Below, one piece after another: positions 21,585-33,522 of a stretch of DNA of 47,007 nucleotides. The stretch covers positions 6,537 through 53,543 of the forward strand of contig QAXH01004440.1 of the NCBI GenBank assembly GCA_004335635.1. The letters run 5' to 3'. Both the position numbers and the translations under genes were made by a program. The first letter of the stretch is position 1. The number at the start of each line of letters is the position of its first letter. The stretch comes from Chloromonas sp. AAM2 (lineage: Eukaryota > Chlorophyta > Chlorophyceae > Chlamydomonadales > Chlamydomonadaceae). The notes beneath the pieces are model-generated. The model was not told the origin of the DNA. It was given only the letters and a program-made list of their open reading frames with translations, and searched no databases.

Positions 21585-24500
21585 TCAGGCAGTCACGTGG
21601 TGCTTCTGGCACAAACTGCCTCCAACCTTGCTTTGCTGCCTGCGATACGTCCTAAGCTGCTGCACACGGCACACTGTGGTGACTGCCAGGGCAATCGCAT
21701 GCACGATCAGGGCGCGCCGGACCGGGTGGACCATGCTGACGACCTCATAGGCTAGAGCGTGACAGCAGGCTGTGATCGTCCGTGCAGCCAGCAGCCTAGG
21801 CAGTGGTGTCTGCGTGCAGCAAGACAATAAATGACAGAGTGTGCAAAGCTGTTATGATGTTCGAGATCAGAGCCGAGAGGCTCGCAAGAATCCAGGTCGT
21901 TGTGCACTTTTGCTCTTACCAACTTTTGCAATCTTCAACTGATGATGCCTGGAGTTGCTTGCTTACCCTCCATTGAATGTTCATGGACACCAGATCTGAA
22001 TGGATGCCATCTGTGAATTCTTTTTCTTCTTATTAGAAGTTCTCATGTAAGTTCAAGGGAACACCTGTTACCTGGTCAATGACTGACTCCAGAACCACCA
22101 CGTAGACAATATCTATGCCGCCTGATGCCGCAGTGATCCATGTCGCGAGCTGGGTGATGGGCATGGAGCTGACCAGCAGGTAGGCCATGGAGTGCAAGGC
22201 ATGTGCCAGCAGCATCCAAACCTGCAACACAAACAAAACCTCAGTTACCGGTGGTTGGCGCAGAAAAAAGCTAAGCAGGGTGGAAATGGTCGGGTTAATA
22301 TGCGCTTTGGCACGGCCTGGGACGCAAGCAGAGCCAGGGAGTGCAGGCAGGAGAGACATGCGCTGTGAGCAGTGGCATGGAGCACAATGCAGCCCTGGGG
22401 GGCTTTATCTTGCTCCTTTTCTTCTGTTGTGCAGCCATATCATCCGCATGTGATGGCCAGTCATCAGAACCAGCACAGCAGCGGTGTCAGTCTGGCCCAC
22501 CCACCCGAGGGTCACCCGACCAGGAGTTGCCTCCGGTAGCGAATGCCATGGGAATGTAGCAGGCAGTGTGTAGAAAGGTGACCGGGAACTCTGACTCCAG
22601 ACATCCGCTGATAATGCTGCGGGATATGGAGACAGCCCCGATCAACACCATGGCAGCTGCCCAAAAGTGAACAAGGCTGGACATCTGCATGGCAATGGAG
22701 CAGGGCATACGGTGTTCAAGTGGAACCAAAAGGATGCCGGCGTCATTGCAGAAAATAAGTTTGTCAATAAGTTTGAAGCAATATGTGGATCTCATGTGTG
22801 CAATTAGTGTGTGCATCGGCATGCAATTCAACAGTCCATGCCATTCTCTTGTCTTGTTTGTAGTGACGCAACACTCGCTAGGAGGTCACATCACATGCAT
22901 GCTAATGTCGGTCAGCATGCAAGCTTGGCTGACGCATGCAACTGCATGCCATACTTACTGCACTGAGTGTATCACAAGGTGCCACCATGTGGGGTGTGAG
23001 CCGCACCTACCTGTTGCTTTGCCCACGCCCTGTACTCGCTTGTCTCACGGGCAGTCCAGACCTCAACCACGCTACTCAGCCAGAACTGAACCTCGGATTG
23101 AACCTTGGACTGAACCTTGGACTGAAGCTTGGACTCAGCCTTGGCATGAGACTGAGGCGTGCCTGCCGGCCGTGTGACATCACATGCACGTGCTGTACCA
23201 GAAGAATGGAGCAGGCTGCCTGTTGCTTTGAAGCTGTGGCACCTGGCATCCTCAGCCGTCAATTCGCTGTGTTGTGCAGCATGTTCAGAAACAGTCGGTG
23301 GCATGCCATCGCCCCATGCTCTGCCAACATTGGAAGTGTCAGAAGCGGACGCAAACAGCGCAGCTGGTGTGGTGTCCATCCTGCCCTTGCAGTTGTGCCA
23401 TGCACTGTGAGCGCATTGAATCTGGCTCGATGGCAGCACACGTGCCATGGTTTCCAGCAAGGCAGTGCATGTGTCTACAGGCTGTGCAGCGGCCAGGTGC
23501 AGTGCGGTGCAGCCCTCCTCATCCTCCAGCTCCCACGGCCAGGACCAGTCAGGACCGCCGTACAGTGAGCCCCACCTACATGCACATCAGGTCATGAGCA
23601 TGATGCTCTGGCAGTATGGCACATGCAACATTTTGATTTGGAGTGTTAAAGGCAGCGCAACTCAATAGTTTGGGATTGGGAACGTCCGGCTGCAGCAGTG
23701 GGGGACGGCTACGCCCAATGAATCAGCTATGCACAAGAACAGCTTTGGAAGGATGGTTCAAAGATACTAATTGATGCGCTCACAACCTACGCAACAGGTG
23801 ATGGTGATGTGATGCATGCACCAAGTACAGTACAGGGCAATACCACGGCTTGAACAACACTGATTGCCACTTAAAAACAAAATGCAATCCCAGATTTGGG
23901 CTTCTTCACGCCATGGCTGCACCAGCGCCAACAAGAAGCATTTTTGGGTTGAGCACTTGGTTTTGAGCCTCCCAGAGTATGTGTCCAGATGGAGCCCATG
24001 CATACTCAACCGCCTAGTCCCAGCCCAGTACTGTACGCACCTGAACACTTGTGCCACCATGGCAGGGCTGCCTGACAGCATGGCCGCATGCAGGAGGCTC
24101 ATGTGACCAACTGACGAACTCATTCCAACTGCCACGACCTCATCAGCACTAACAACTGCTTGCCCTGTGCTTGCATTGGTGGTCTCCATGGCTGCACCGT
24201 CTGTTGGCTTGCAGCCGGCAAGTCTTGATAGCCATGCACTTGCAGAGGTAGTGGATCCCTCATTAGGTGTCAAGGTGTTCACCATTACGGTTGCCACTGC
24301 ACACAGCCTATGCTGCACTGCATACATGAGCAGGCCGTCACCCAGCTGTGACACCGCACTGTCAGGCAGTGTGGGTGTCTGACCGGACTGGGTGCCAGTT
24401 GAGCGGTGGTGGTGGGTCAGCCACATGCCCAGGTCCTCCAACAGGCAGTGTACACCATCGGTGACAGGAGGCTGTTCCAGGACTGGTTCTCTGACTGACC

Positions 24501-27500
24501 CTGCCAGCTCTGGATTGGGTGGAAACTCAGGTGTAGAGATTGAGGAAAGCTCGCCATACAAATCCGGATCTGCCCTCAAGCTTGGAGACGATACAGGGTC
24601 ATTAGCCTCAACGGCTGTGTAAGCATGGCGTGGTTTGACACCTCCCATGTGCCCGATGTGCTGCACCAGCTCAGCCACAGCTTCCTTGCAGCTGCCCGGC
24701 AGCACCAGCAGCGGCATGTGGGACAGCAGCAGCTCAAAGCCTGGCTCTTCGTTTGACATGTCCAGCGCTGCAGGTGTGCTGTGTGCTGCTGTCTGCTGAG
24801 GGCGTGCACTCCTCTTGCACCACAGCTCCAGGCACAGGGAAGCAGGGGCACCACCATCCAATGTCACAACCACCTGCATTGTCATTCACAAAAGCAGAGC
24901 ATGCTGTGTACCGCACACATGCACACTCATGACATGACATGTTTGTGGTCTCTGAGTTCCTACCAGGATTCTATTTGTTACTCACCTCTGCAGTGGCGTG
25001 GTTTGACAAGTGTTCCAACGTCTTCTTGATCTCCACGGGCAAGTAACCACCTCCCAACCGCCGTGCCAACAGCATTGCAACCAACCCAGCGCTGCCCTGT
25101 GTCAAGCTGCCCTCTGATTGAGCAGGTGAATCAGCACCAGGTGCGTGCCAGCCACGCAGCTGACAGTTGCTGGGCAGCTGCAGATCCACAGTGAGAATCA
25201 GCTGGTGGCTGGTGCTATCACTTCTGGCGTCTGGTAGGTTATCTGGCAGGCAATGCACGGCAGGCATGGCGCACAGAAGTCGCAAAGTTTTCAGCTCTTG
25301 AACATTCAGCGTCTGACCACCTGGGTCAACAAGACGGTAGCTGATGGTGCTGCTCTCCCACTGGCAGAGCACAAAGCCATCTGCTACCTGCACACAAGGG
25401 ATGTGCATGCAGGGCATTGCGAACAAGGTGACCGAATGACACACCTATGGTACATGTGCCTGTCATCCCAGGCAGGTGCACACGGCCAGATGCTCCTTGA
25501 TTTGCAGCCTCAGCTGATGCGCGCCAGGCAACAAGATGTTGCACAATGGCTCTTGCACTGCAAGCACACTCAGCCTAAGCCATTCACACGACCAGGTACT
25601 TCTTTGTCTTCAACTGGAGCTCATGTGCCTCAGACGACACATCATCTCTTGTGAACACCCCTTCTACATCAAACACCCCTCTACACCATAAACACAAGAT
25701 ACAGGCTTGCACGCTGGTTTAGACAGCAAAAATGAATGACAAGAGCAACCACTAGTGACAAGTCTAATCAAGTACCTGGATGCACATGGTGGCCCCATCC
25801 TCGAGCACACCAGCCATGGAGTTCTCCTTCATCAGGCCAGTGATAGCTTCCACCATGCTGTGACACAGCGCCTGGCCGTCTGATGCATGCGTGCCACTGT
25901 CTCGGGCAATCTGTAGAAGGTCCAGTGTGAGCATGACACACCCACTGCGCATGGCCACACCCGCCACGGAGATCTGAGGCATACTGCAAAGCACAACCAG
26001 CGCACACGGACATGTCAGCATGACTGGAATTGCCGTATGCAATGAGCGCCCATCGGCCCAAACATTTCTCTTACAAACGCATGCGACACATGGTAATTTC
26101 TTGTGTTTTGTGGCTTGCCTGCCAATCAAGCACACAGGGCAAAGCATTTGTTGGACCGATATCTGTCCATTGCTACTCGTGGTGACTTGAGCCAATGGCA
26201 TGCTGAGTACAAGAATCTCGTGGGCTTTTGCGTCATAACAGATAATGCCCAAGCTATTTTGGCCATCTCGGTTCACATCCCATGAGTGTCGATTCACATG
26301 CACCAGGCGAGACATGGTCACCATGGGACTATCCAGCAGTCTGCGGCAGATGCTGCATGCTTATGGCCAGGTAAACAGGAGCGGATGAAATTACATGCAC
26401 AAACCAGTGCCAATTCTAGCACGTGGTGGCAACGCATACTACTAACTGCTTGGCCTTACAGGCGGCTCAGCTGCTCCTGCATGAGCTGAGGCAGGTCCGC
26501 TGGCATGTGCTCCAGTTCCACTCCTTGCATCTTGATGAGCACCTGCAGCAGGAGAGCACGTGACTGAGACTGTCATTCACTTGTCAACTTGAATTGATCT
26601 ACTGGATGTGATCGAAGTTCTGCTCCAAAAGGAAAACAAACCAGGCACGTGGCTGAAGCTTCCAGCCATCATCACCGATGTCCAATGGATAACCAACACC
26701 ACCAATGCATGTTAAGGCGGGGCATCTGAGCCATAGGCGCACTATATCACAACCAGCTTTGCTAACTGGACCGTCTCCTCAGAGGGTTGGTAGTCTCAGC
26801 ACTAAACAAGATTGGCAAACATTCAAAACGTTGGCTGGAGCAGCTCCATTCTTGGAGATGAAAAGAATGGAGGAGACCAGTGCTGACGTGCAAGCTTTGA
26901 TTAAACACGTAGGTGGCAGACGGCCGTGTGGGTGTCGTGGGTGCGGCTTCACCATGTGCCCTCCAATGGGATCTTGGCTGTAGCTGACACAGTGCCCCTC
27001 AATGATTTACTCACAGGCCCAGGGCGCTTGACGCGAGTGTAGGGCAGCTTGCGCTGCTGCTCAACTAAGTGTAGGAGGGCCGCTGGGTGCGGAGTGTGGG
27101 CTTTGGGCGGATACGGACTGATGGAGTCACCAGGCTTGGAGCTGCGGTGCTGCCGTTCACAGTGCAGCCGACCGTGTGCACTGCCTGCACATGTGGGTCA
27201 TGCAATGGAGTGAGATACAGCAATGGAGTGTGATACTGCAATGAGTGAGGGGAAAGATCCATGCATGACCTGCATTAACACAACGGGCCAGAACAACACA
27301 TCGTGCCAGAACAACACAACGTGCGTGATCCAGTACTTTTTGATTCTTCTTCAAGCGCTGCGCTGACGCAAGCTGTTTCTAGCTCTGGTGGTCAGGATCC
27401 TGGCTGGCAAGGTATCCTGGCCCAGGTGGGTGGGGTGTGAGGTTAGGGGTTTTGGTTGGCTCAAAAATGTCATTGGCATTTCTTGCTGTGTCACAACACC

Positions 27501-29635
27501 TGCGATAGCCGTGCAGCAGAAGCTCTGGCTGGCTTGGTAGGCAAGCAACGGCTCAGAAATGCCACTAGCTCTCTTCAACACAGCAGGTGTGACAATACAG
27601 CAGCAGTGTCCAAGAAAAAGGGAATGCAAATGAGGTTATTCATTAAACATGTCCGGAGACACATGTGCTGGAGGCGTGCTGGAATGCACAACATCCTGAC
27701 AGCCCATGCAAATGCTCCGAGCATTCAAGACACTTTGTGTGGTGAACCAGCCCTCACCCTCTTGGCTGTGCAACAGATGCTGGGGAGCTTGTGCCACTGT
27801 GTTCATGCCTGAGTTGCTGCTACTGCTGCTGCCACCGTCCTTGGTTTGCTTGACAGGACTGGGCAGATCGCTGACAAACTCAGCGGCTTCATCTTCCAGG
27901 GGCAGGAGTGGTGCTGGTCTCGGCAGTCCAGGCGGCTGCAGCTGCTGCTGCTGCTCCTTTGGGTGTTGCTGCCGCACAGTTTGGCAATGTTTTTGATATG
28001 CAGCTCGTGTGCGCAATTCAAACATGCAGGACACCAGCATCATGAAGATCCAGTTGCAAACAAATCGGTAAAGCGCACGATGAGGATCGCCGCCCATTTG
28101 CCAGATGACAACAGACATCCACGAAAACTGGCGCAGAGCATGCAACACGGCCATGATCGGCAGGCTCATCTGCATGCAAATGACAACAGCACAAAGGCAA
28201 AAAAAAAATGAACCATCACCAACACATTGGTTCCCGTGGTATTCTCAAAACTGTCCCAGAACTGGCAAACATCGTTTTTTGACACCGCAGTGCGTACACC
28301 AAGACCGTAGCAGGCCAGCCCGTCGGTGTTCAGAACCTCAGGATACTCAAGGGGTCCGCATCTGATGAAATGTAAGAATGCGCGTGTGGACTAAAGCATC
28401 AGCTATTGTCTTAGTCGGCCCCATGGCTGCATGGGCAAGCACATGATTACGTGGCAAAAGTATGACACTCTGCACACTGTCACTGTCAGGTGGTGTCGTT
28501 GTCACGCTTGCCCTGCTTATGTGGCAACAGCGCCCTCCTGTACTGTGAATGGCTCTTACTGCCACAGCCACGCTTGCCACAAGGCTCGAGAGCACACATG
28601 TTGCAAGTGAGCTGCATCCCGTTGTGGGCCCCGAGTCTACGCACACGAGAAGCTTCTGCCAACAACATAAACTGCATGAGGTGTACGTGTCAGTGGTCTA
28701 ACTCTACCTGCATGTAACAGTCAAGTACAAAAACAGTGACAGCTGGTCCCGCACCTGGTCTTGGCATGCGAGGCAGACTTCAAGCACTAGCTCGACTCGC
28801 AGCCTCAGCAGTGTTCGCAGTGCTTCGGCCTGAGGTACCAGTCCTAGTCCAGCGCACAGCAGGTCCCCTGACCGAAGCAAGTGGCTGACAATGCAAACAG
28901 GCTGAAGGAGCTTCAGATGGCCAAGTTGCACTACATCACAGTTGACAAAACAAGCAGTACGAAGAGGTCCTTGAAGGGAAAATAATTTGATTTTGGCATC
29001 CGGATACACGACCATTCACCAGGACTGGCAACACCAGGACAGGAACGGGATTGGCCACGTATGCAACTTTACGCTTTCACAAGCGTTGGCAAAGCCCATT
29101 GCCGTAACCAGAAAAAACTTGACTGTACCTGTGGCAGCTGGAAGGTACTGGAGGACTGGGTAGACGGCCACGCTCGCAACCTCCATGACTGTCTCGAGCA
29201 ATCCTTTGCTGCTGCTCAGCCCATGCAGTGCTGACCGAAGCATGGCCACACTGCAGCAGGGCGTGCAACAGAGCATTCAGCACGGGAAATGAGCAATGCT
29301 GGTAGTGACGTTGAAATTGCATGTGCCAAATTGGAAGGAGGCCATTTTGCATTGTTCTGCAGGGGTCGCCAATACACATTAGAAATGGATGACCTGTACA
29401 GATTCCTGTGGAACAGGAATGGATGCATCCCCAGTGCGTCCTGTGTGTGTTTGTGCAACTTCTGGTCATGTTCTGGGAAAACCTGCTTTTTCTCCCCATT
29501 GCAATTTGAACAATAGGAGACATCCATGATCTGCTAGTAGGCATTGGGGCTCAAACAAACCGTTGGCATCAGCCAAGAGCAATTCGAGCTTGGATGTCAG
29601 GGGCTCCAAGTCAACTGAACGTTCAACCTCGGAAC
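21585..29635 (-). CDS. Gene A: membrane-ankyrin protein, SPL/CRR1-like core
   Basis: Thirteen exons: 29561-29635, 29129-29230, 28755-28969, 27758-28169, 27015-27184, 26460-26542, 25776-25983, 24986-25387, 24041-24873, 23011-23575, 22505-22684, 22072-22221, 21585-21809. Phases agree across all joins; about 1205 residues, 5' end not found. Order: membrane module I (LLQPVCIVSHLLRSGDLL, MSLPIMAVLHAL); Gln/Pro/Ser-rich linker; a core with VLIKMQGVELEHMPADLP, VAMRSGCVMLTLDLL, ATMCIQ, PAVHCLP and LLARRLGGGYLPVEI, like the region after the SBP domain in SPL/CRR1 proteins; FELLLSHMPLLVLPGSCKE; ankyrin-like SLLHAAMLSGSPAMVAQV and GCTALHLAAAQPVDTC; membrane module II (MSSLVHFWAAAMVLIGAV, VWMLLAHALHSM, TPLPRLLAART). 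No SBP zinc finger seen. Role unknown; probably a multi-pass membrane protein. The join 27758/27184 is least certain: the frame could instead end at 27636. Confidence 0.7.
23085..23150 (-). repeat. 12-bp tandem repeat in gene A ankyrin exon
   Basis: Imperfect copies of ccttggactgaa, translated on the minus strand as SKLQSKVQSKVQSEVQ. The repeat lies after the ankyrin repeat and has no counterpart in gene B, so it arose after the duplication or was lost from B. Confidence 0.75.
24339..24447 (-). other. Block almost identical between genes A and B
   Basis: These 109 nt match 37567-37675 with only about three differences, although flanking exon sequence has diverged strongly. Both encode CLLEDLGMWLTHHHRSTGTQ then SGQTPTLPDS. 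Strong constraint on a His/Ser/Thr-rich motif or recent gene conversion would explain it; conservation at the base level favours conversion. Confidence 0.85.
27207..27330. repeat. Two short minisatellites in gene A intron
   Basis: 27207-27255 holds about three copies of a ~19-bp unit (gcaatggagtgagatac) and 27283-27325 about three copies of a ~17-bp unit (acgggccagaacaacac). Both are in the intron between 27184 and 27758. Confidence 0.7.
28238..28275. repeat. Solo end of the 29.8-kb foldback element
   Basis: Contains ctgtcccagaactggcaaac followed by atcgttttttg, matching the inverted end found at 29766-29800. It lies in a gene A intron. Confidence 0.6.
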
Positions 29636-29766
29636 CTATTGTGACAAGAACTGTTGGCAGAATCCAACGTCTGACGTTTGGCTGAAAAATCGAACTACAG
29701 CACTGCCAGCTAAATTTTCTTGTCATTTTGAGGGTTACAGAGGGTTGTCTTAAAGCTCGGCAAAAA

Positions 29767-30041
29767 AGATGTTTGCCAGTTCTGGGACAATTCCTGGAAA
29801 CACTACTTGGACCAGTGCGTGGTTCGGTATACACCCTGGACATCCCTGGAACCAGTGTCTGTTGAGTCATGTTCTGACGCTCCCTGTGTTCTTGACCTGT
29901 CTTGGGTTGTGGCCACAAACCCTGTGAGAACCACGCACAGCAAATTGCGACCCCAGGCTGACACTTGCTCCCCTCAACGGGCACTTAAAACACCGGTTCC
30001 AGTGGTACTCACAGAAATTGTCTCAGAACTGGCAAACTTAT
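29767..30041. mobile_element. MITE-like element with inverted ends
   Basis: The left end gtttgccagttctgggacaa and the right end (reverse complement gtttgccagttctgagacaa) form a terminal inverted repeat of at least 24 bp; about 275 bp in all, without coding capacity. It lies just upstream of the first gene A exon that I could define. Confidence 0.65.
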
Positions 30042-30828
30042 GCGCATGAGTGTGTGTTGGCTGATTGCAGTACATCTTCGAGATGATCTATTCCAGCACA
30101 CCTGCCGGTGGCTACGCTTATGAGCCCCACAGGCTTGGAGACCGCCACCAGGCCTTGAAGACGGTATTGCGGCAGGGATAAGCCATTGAAGCCATGTGTG
30201 TTCTCCATTCGCCACTTCCCCGCACAAACGTCCTGCGGATAGCATCAGATCCCAAGCATCGGGCTGCAGGATGAGGCTGTAGCGACCACCATGCACACTA
30301 ACACGCCCCAATTGAAACAATATCGAATTAAACCACAAGAGAACCCTAGACGATGTAATCTCGACACGGGATTGCCAGTCGTACCTCGGTCCAGCGGCGC
30401 TGACGCCTTCCCTCGCAGACCGTGGTGAGGCAGACAGATGTCTGCAGGCACGCTGCATGGGTTCAGCCTATACAGCCATCTGTTGGTTGACGGATTTTCT
30501 GAACGGAGCCATCAATCTAGTCCAGACGGGCCTTCCAAGCGCCGGCAATCTATCGCTGTGGCTGCGAAAGAGTTGAAAGCCCAACCCACTCTTCGCTGAG
30601 CTGTGTGATGTGCATGTATGACATCTGACATACATATCTGACACAATGATTGTGTATTGCAGGGAAGGCCAACTGTTGGAAAGATTGATACTTGCTGCAC
30701 AAACCATCTGACCCAAAGTCATCTGCACGCCAAGGCACACAGTTTTTTTAAAAGTTGCTGTTCGCCAATCTAAGGCCATCTGTTTATTGTTTTTGAGGCA
30801 TGGAAAGTGGCGAGTGCCTGCTTGGGAA

Positions 30829-30900
30829 TCTGACCATGTCAGCAAGGGGTGGTGAGTCCCTTGTGGACATCACCCCACAGAACGCCTTCCGAAAGCGTCC
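30829..30900 (-). repeat. Dispersed repeat R2, copy 3
   Basis: Reverse complement carries gctttcggaaggcgttctgt, ggggtgatgtccacaaggga and ccttgctgacatgg, matching 19009-19120. Confidence 0.75.
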
Positions 30901-30934
30901 CTTTAGCCATATAAATGGCATGAATTGAAAGATT

Positions 30935-30970
30935 GTCAGGGTCAGGGTCAGGGTCAGGGTCAGGGTCAGA
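30935..30970. repeat. (GTCAGG)n hexamer repeat
   Basis: Five to six tandem copies of gtcagg. The sequence TCAGGG differs from the TTTAGGG or TTTTAGGG telomere repeats of green algae, so it is not read as telomeric. Confidence 0.9.
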
Positions 30971-31297
30971 GCTAGTGAAATGGCAACCCTCACAATGTCA
31001 ACTGTTGACAGGCACAAACCACAGCATTCCGTTAGCCAAGACAGTGTGACCAGCTAAAGTTGTCAAAGGTCGAACTTACAACAATCACAACTTTGGTCAT
31101 CCCCTCACAAGTTAAGACGTACAACATTGGTTTAGATGACCAGACTACTGCCATCAAAGATTTAAGCTGGTGTCAAGTGTAAATGAGAGATGAGTCGCAA
31201 CTGGTCTTCAGCTACTACACATCCTTCCTGCAAAAAAACAGTATTTCATACACGTCACATACACCTTGCTTCTCTGGCTGGTGTGGACTGTGCAATG

Positions 31298-31447
31298 CTA
31301 CTCATAGTTCGCCGGATTGTTAAGGGCCACTTCTGCCTCTAGCTGATGCGGCTCCAGCCCTTGCCCTTCCCCTTGTTCATGTGACCGCTGCTGCTGCTGC
31401 TGCTGTTTGCGTGCCAGAACGGGTGGCCGGTTAGGAAGGCCCGCCAT
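31298..31447 (-). CDS. Possible terminal exon, Gln-rich
   Basis: Minus-strand frame reading MAGLPNRPPVLARK, six Gln from a CTG/CAG run (31388-31408), then RSHEQGEGQGLEPHQLEAEV and ALNNPANYE before a stop. Acidic/Gln-rich composition suggests a real C-terminus, but no upstream exon or family was recognised. Confidence 0.25.
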   Translation of the reverse strand: MAGLPNRPPVLARKQQQQQQRSHEQGEGQGLEPHQLEAEVALNNPANYE

Positions 31448-33522
31448 GCTCCACAAGCCCACGTGCATTATGTTTCGCGCTGAAGTGTCGATACATGGCC
31501 ACGGATTTGACAGGTCACAAGCGTTACTCTCGCTCTGACGGCACTCTGACGACACTTTCGGGAAAAAGCACACCCTGTGATCTCTCAGAACACGGGTCCA
31601 GATTACGGATGCAGATTACGGATCCAGATTACACCAGGTGAGGCCACATGCACGGAGCGCGGAACACTAGCAAGCCATGCCCCCCAAGTCCAGGATGGGT
31701 ACCGTGCTTGCTGCCCTGAGCAACAAAAGCGAAACTAAATGGTGATGAAATATCAACAGGTCGCAGGTAAGCGGAAGACAAAGAAGTCGTGATGCGCTCA
31801 AACCTACATTGTTACCATCCAACTGACCGCCTGACCATGCACATGTCAAATGGGCATGCTGCACGTGCTTCTATAATGCTGCCCCCTGATGCATCACTAG
31901 TCCCCTGGCATGCATTCTATGCCTCAGCACACGCACAATGTGCTTGTGAGGCGAGTGTGGCAAAGCACGTGCTAGAACTGGCGGTACAGAAGGCCCGAGC
32001 ACAAACCGTTGCTAGGAACTGGTCAACAAATGAAAGGACAACGGCACTACCAACAGGGCTCCAGCAATACATTTGCACGTAGCACTCATTCTGTGTATCA
32101 TCGGCCAAGCCGCTTGTCCAAAATGTTTTTTCCTCTCTCTTATCCCAAAGAACCTGCTGATGTGTCCAAGCACATAACAAGTACGCACGTTCTGGCTTAG
32201 GGCAATTGCCCAAACCTTTGTAACTTCGGCACGTAAAGTGACACGCAACTGGGCTTCAGGCAAACTCTGTGCAAAACATTAATAGCAAAACATCCAAAAT
32301 AACAAGCATCAACTGCCAAAACTGGCACCACTAACCGTTCCCAGGAGAAACACATTCGAATTGCAAGGCTGCCAGCTCTTCATCGCTTGCACACATACAG
32401 GCAGTAAGAGGAAAAACTCTGCCCAGTCAGCAAGACCAACTTGCACCTTCTATTCTCTCCTGCCTGGTGAAATCTGACAGCAGCATCCCTCATCAAGTGC
32501 ACACTGGCAAAGGCAAAGCAAAGCATGAAATAGCACCATCAATAAAATTGTAATTTTGCTGACAACAAATAAGTTTCTCTAGTTTCTTAGCTCAAGACAA
32601 AAAAACGTTTCTTAAACAGAAACCACGAGGAAAAGACAGTGGCACTTCAAAGGTTCTCACACAAAGCACTGCAGGCCAAGCTGTCACTTGTCCAGACGCC
32701 CACGAGTTGGCCTTCGCCTGAGAAAACAGCGGGCTGCAGCGCTTGAAAGAGTAGCCAGCATGACAGCAGTTGCATTGGTAACGAGGAAGGCTGTCATTTC
32801 TGCCAGAGCTCCCCCCTTCAACGCCCCCCCCCACCTCCGCCCTTCCCTGCGCAACTGTTAGTTGTTCGTTCTCACTGATTCATAGCTCTTCCTAGTCAAC
32901 AATGCCATCACACTCCTGTAGCCGCCTGCATAACCAGAAAAGAAAGACCATATTTATCCCTTCCTCGGGGACACCACAGTGGCAGACAGGCCATCATGCA
33001 TGGCAGCTGAGGCCAGAGAATGCATTTTGGGAAAACGTGGTAATCAAATCGCACTATAAGCTGACGCTGCTCACAAAGAGCAACAAAAAGGTCCTTCAGA
33101 GTGTTTCTTCCAGTATTATGAAAATGGTGGTTTGTTGGCTATGCCGCATGGACGCTAGCTCGCACTGACATGGGAAACAAGTGTTGGTTATAAGCAGTAC
33201 TGTTTACAGTTCATGAATGCTCAGGCCTGCCCTCACACTGACCATCACCAGCCTTTCGCACGACTGTTGATGATTGTCACAGCCAAGAGATGAAGGATGT
33301 TATGTTTTTCCATGCCATAACAGGGCCCCAACTGCTATCGGCCAGCTTTTCCTTCTATTTGGCACGATATCTTATTAGCGCACCACAGATAAAGCTGATT
33401 GTCAGGCTTCTGCAATGCAGTCACCTCATCTGCCCCGTGTCAGCATTCTTGATGCTGCTCACGCTCAGCTCTCTGCTTGCGCCCTCGGTCCGGCGGTTGT
33501 GACAAGGTGTTGGGCTGTTGCC

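Larger units (their letters stand above)
30042..33522. other. Spacer between genes A and B
   Basis: About 3.5 kb. It contains an R2 copy (30829-30900), a hexamer repeat (30935-30970) and a short Gln-rich minus-strand frame (31298-31447). The minus-strand frame at 30009-30458 could hold 5' exons of gene A, but I found no supporting motif. No ankyrin, SBP or other known domain was found, and 31600-33500 shows nothing recognisable. Confidence 0.45.

Noticed and set aside
26880..26985. Extra gene A exon between 27015 and 26542
   Set aside because: The frame is open with a CTACAG acceptor, but the counterpart exons in gene B (41460-41632 and 41149-41231) join directly and gene A joins in phase without it.
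27636..27757. End of an independent gene at the stop codon at 27636
   Set aside because: The phase-1 donor at 27758 joins in frame to 27184, and gene B has the same phase at its linker end (LLH-G). Kept only as an alternative.
30935..30970. Interstitial telomere repeat
   Set aside because: The unit GTCAGG does not match known green-algal telomere repeats (TTTAGGG, TTTTAGGG).
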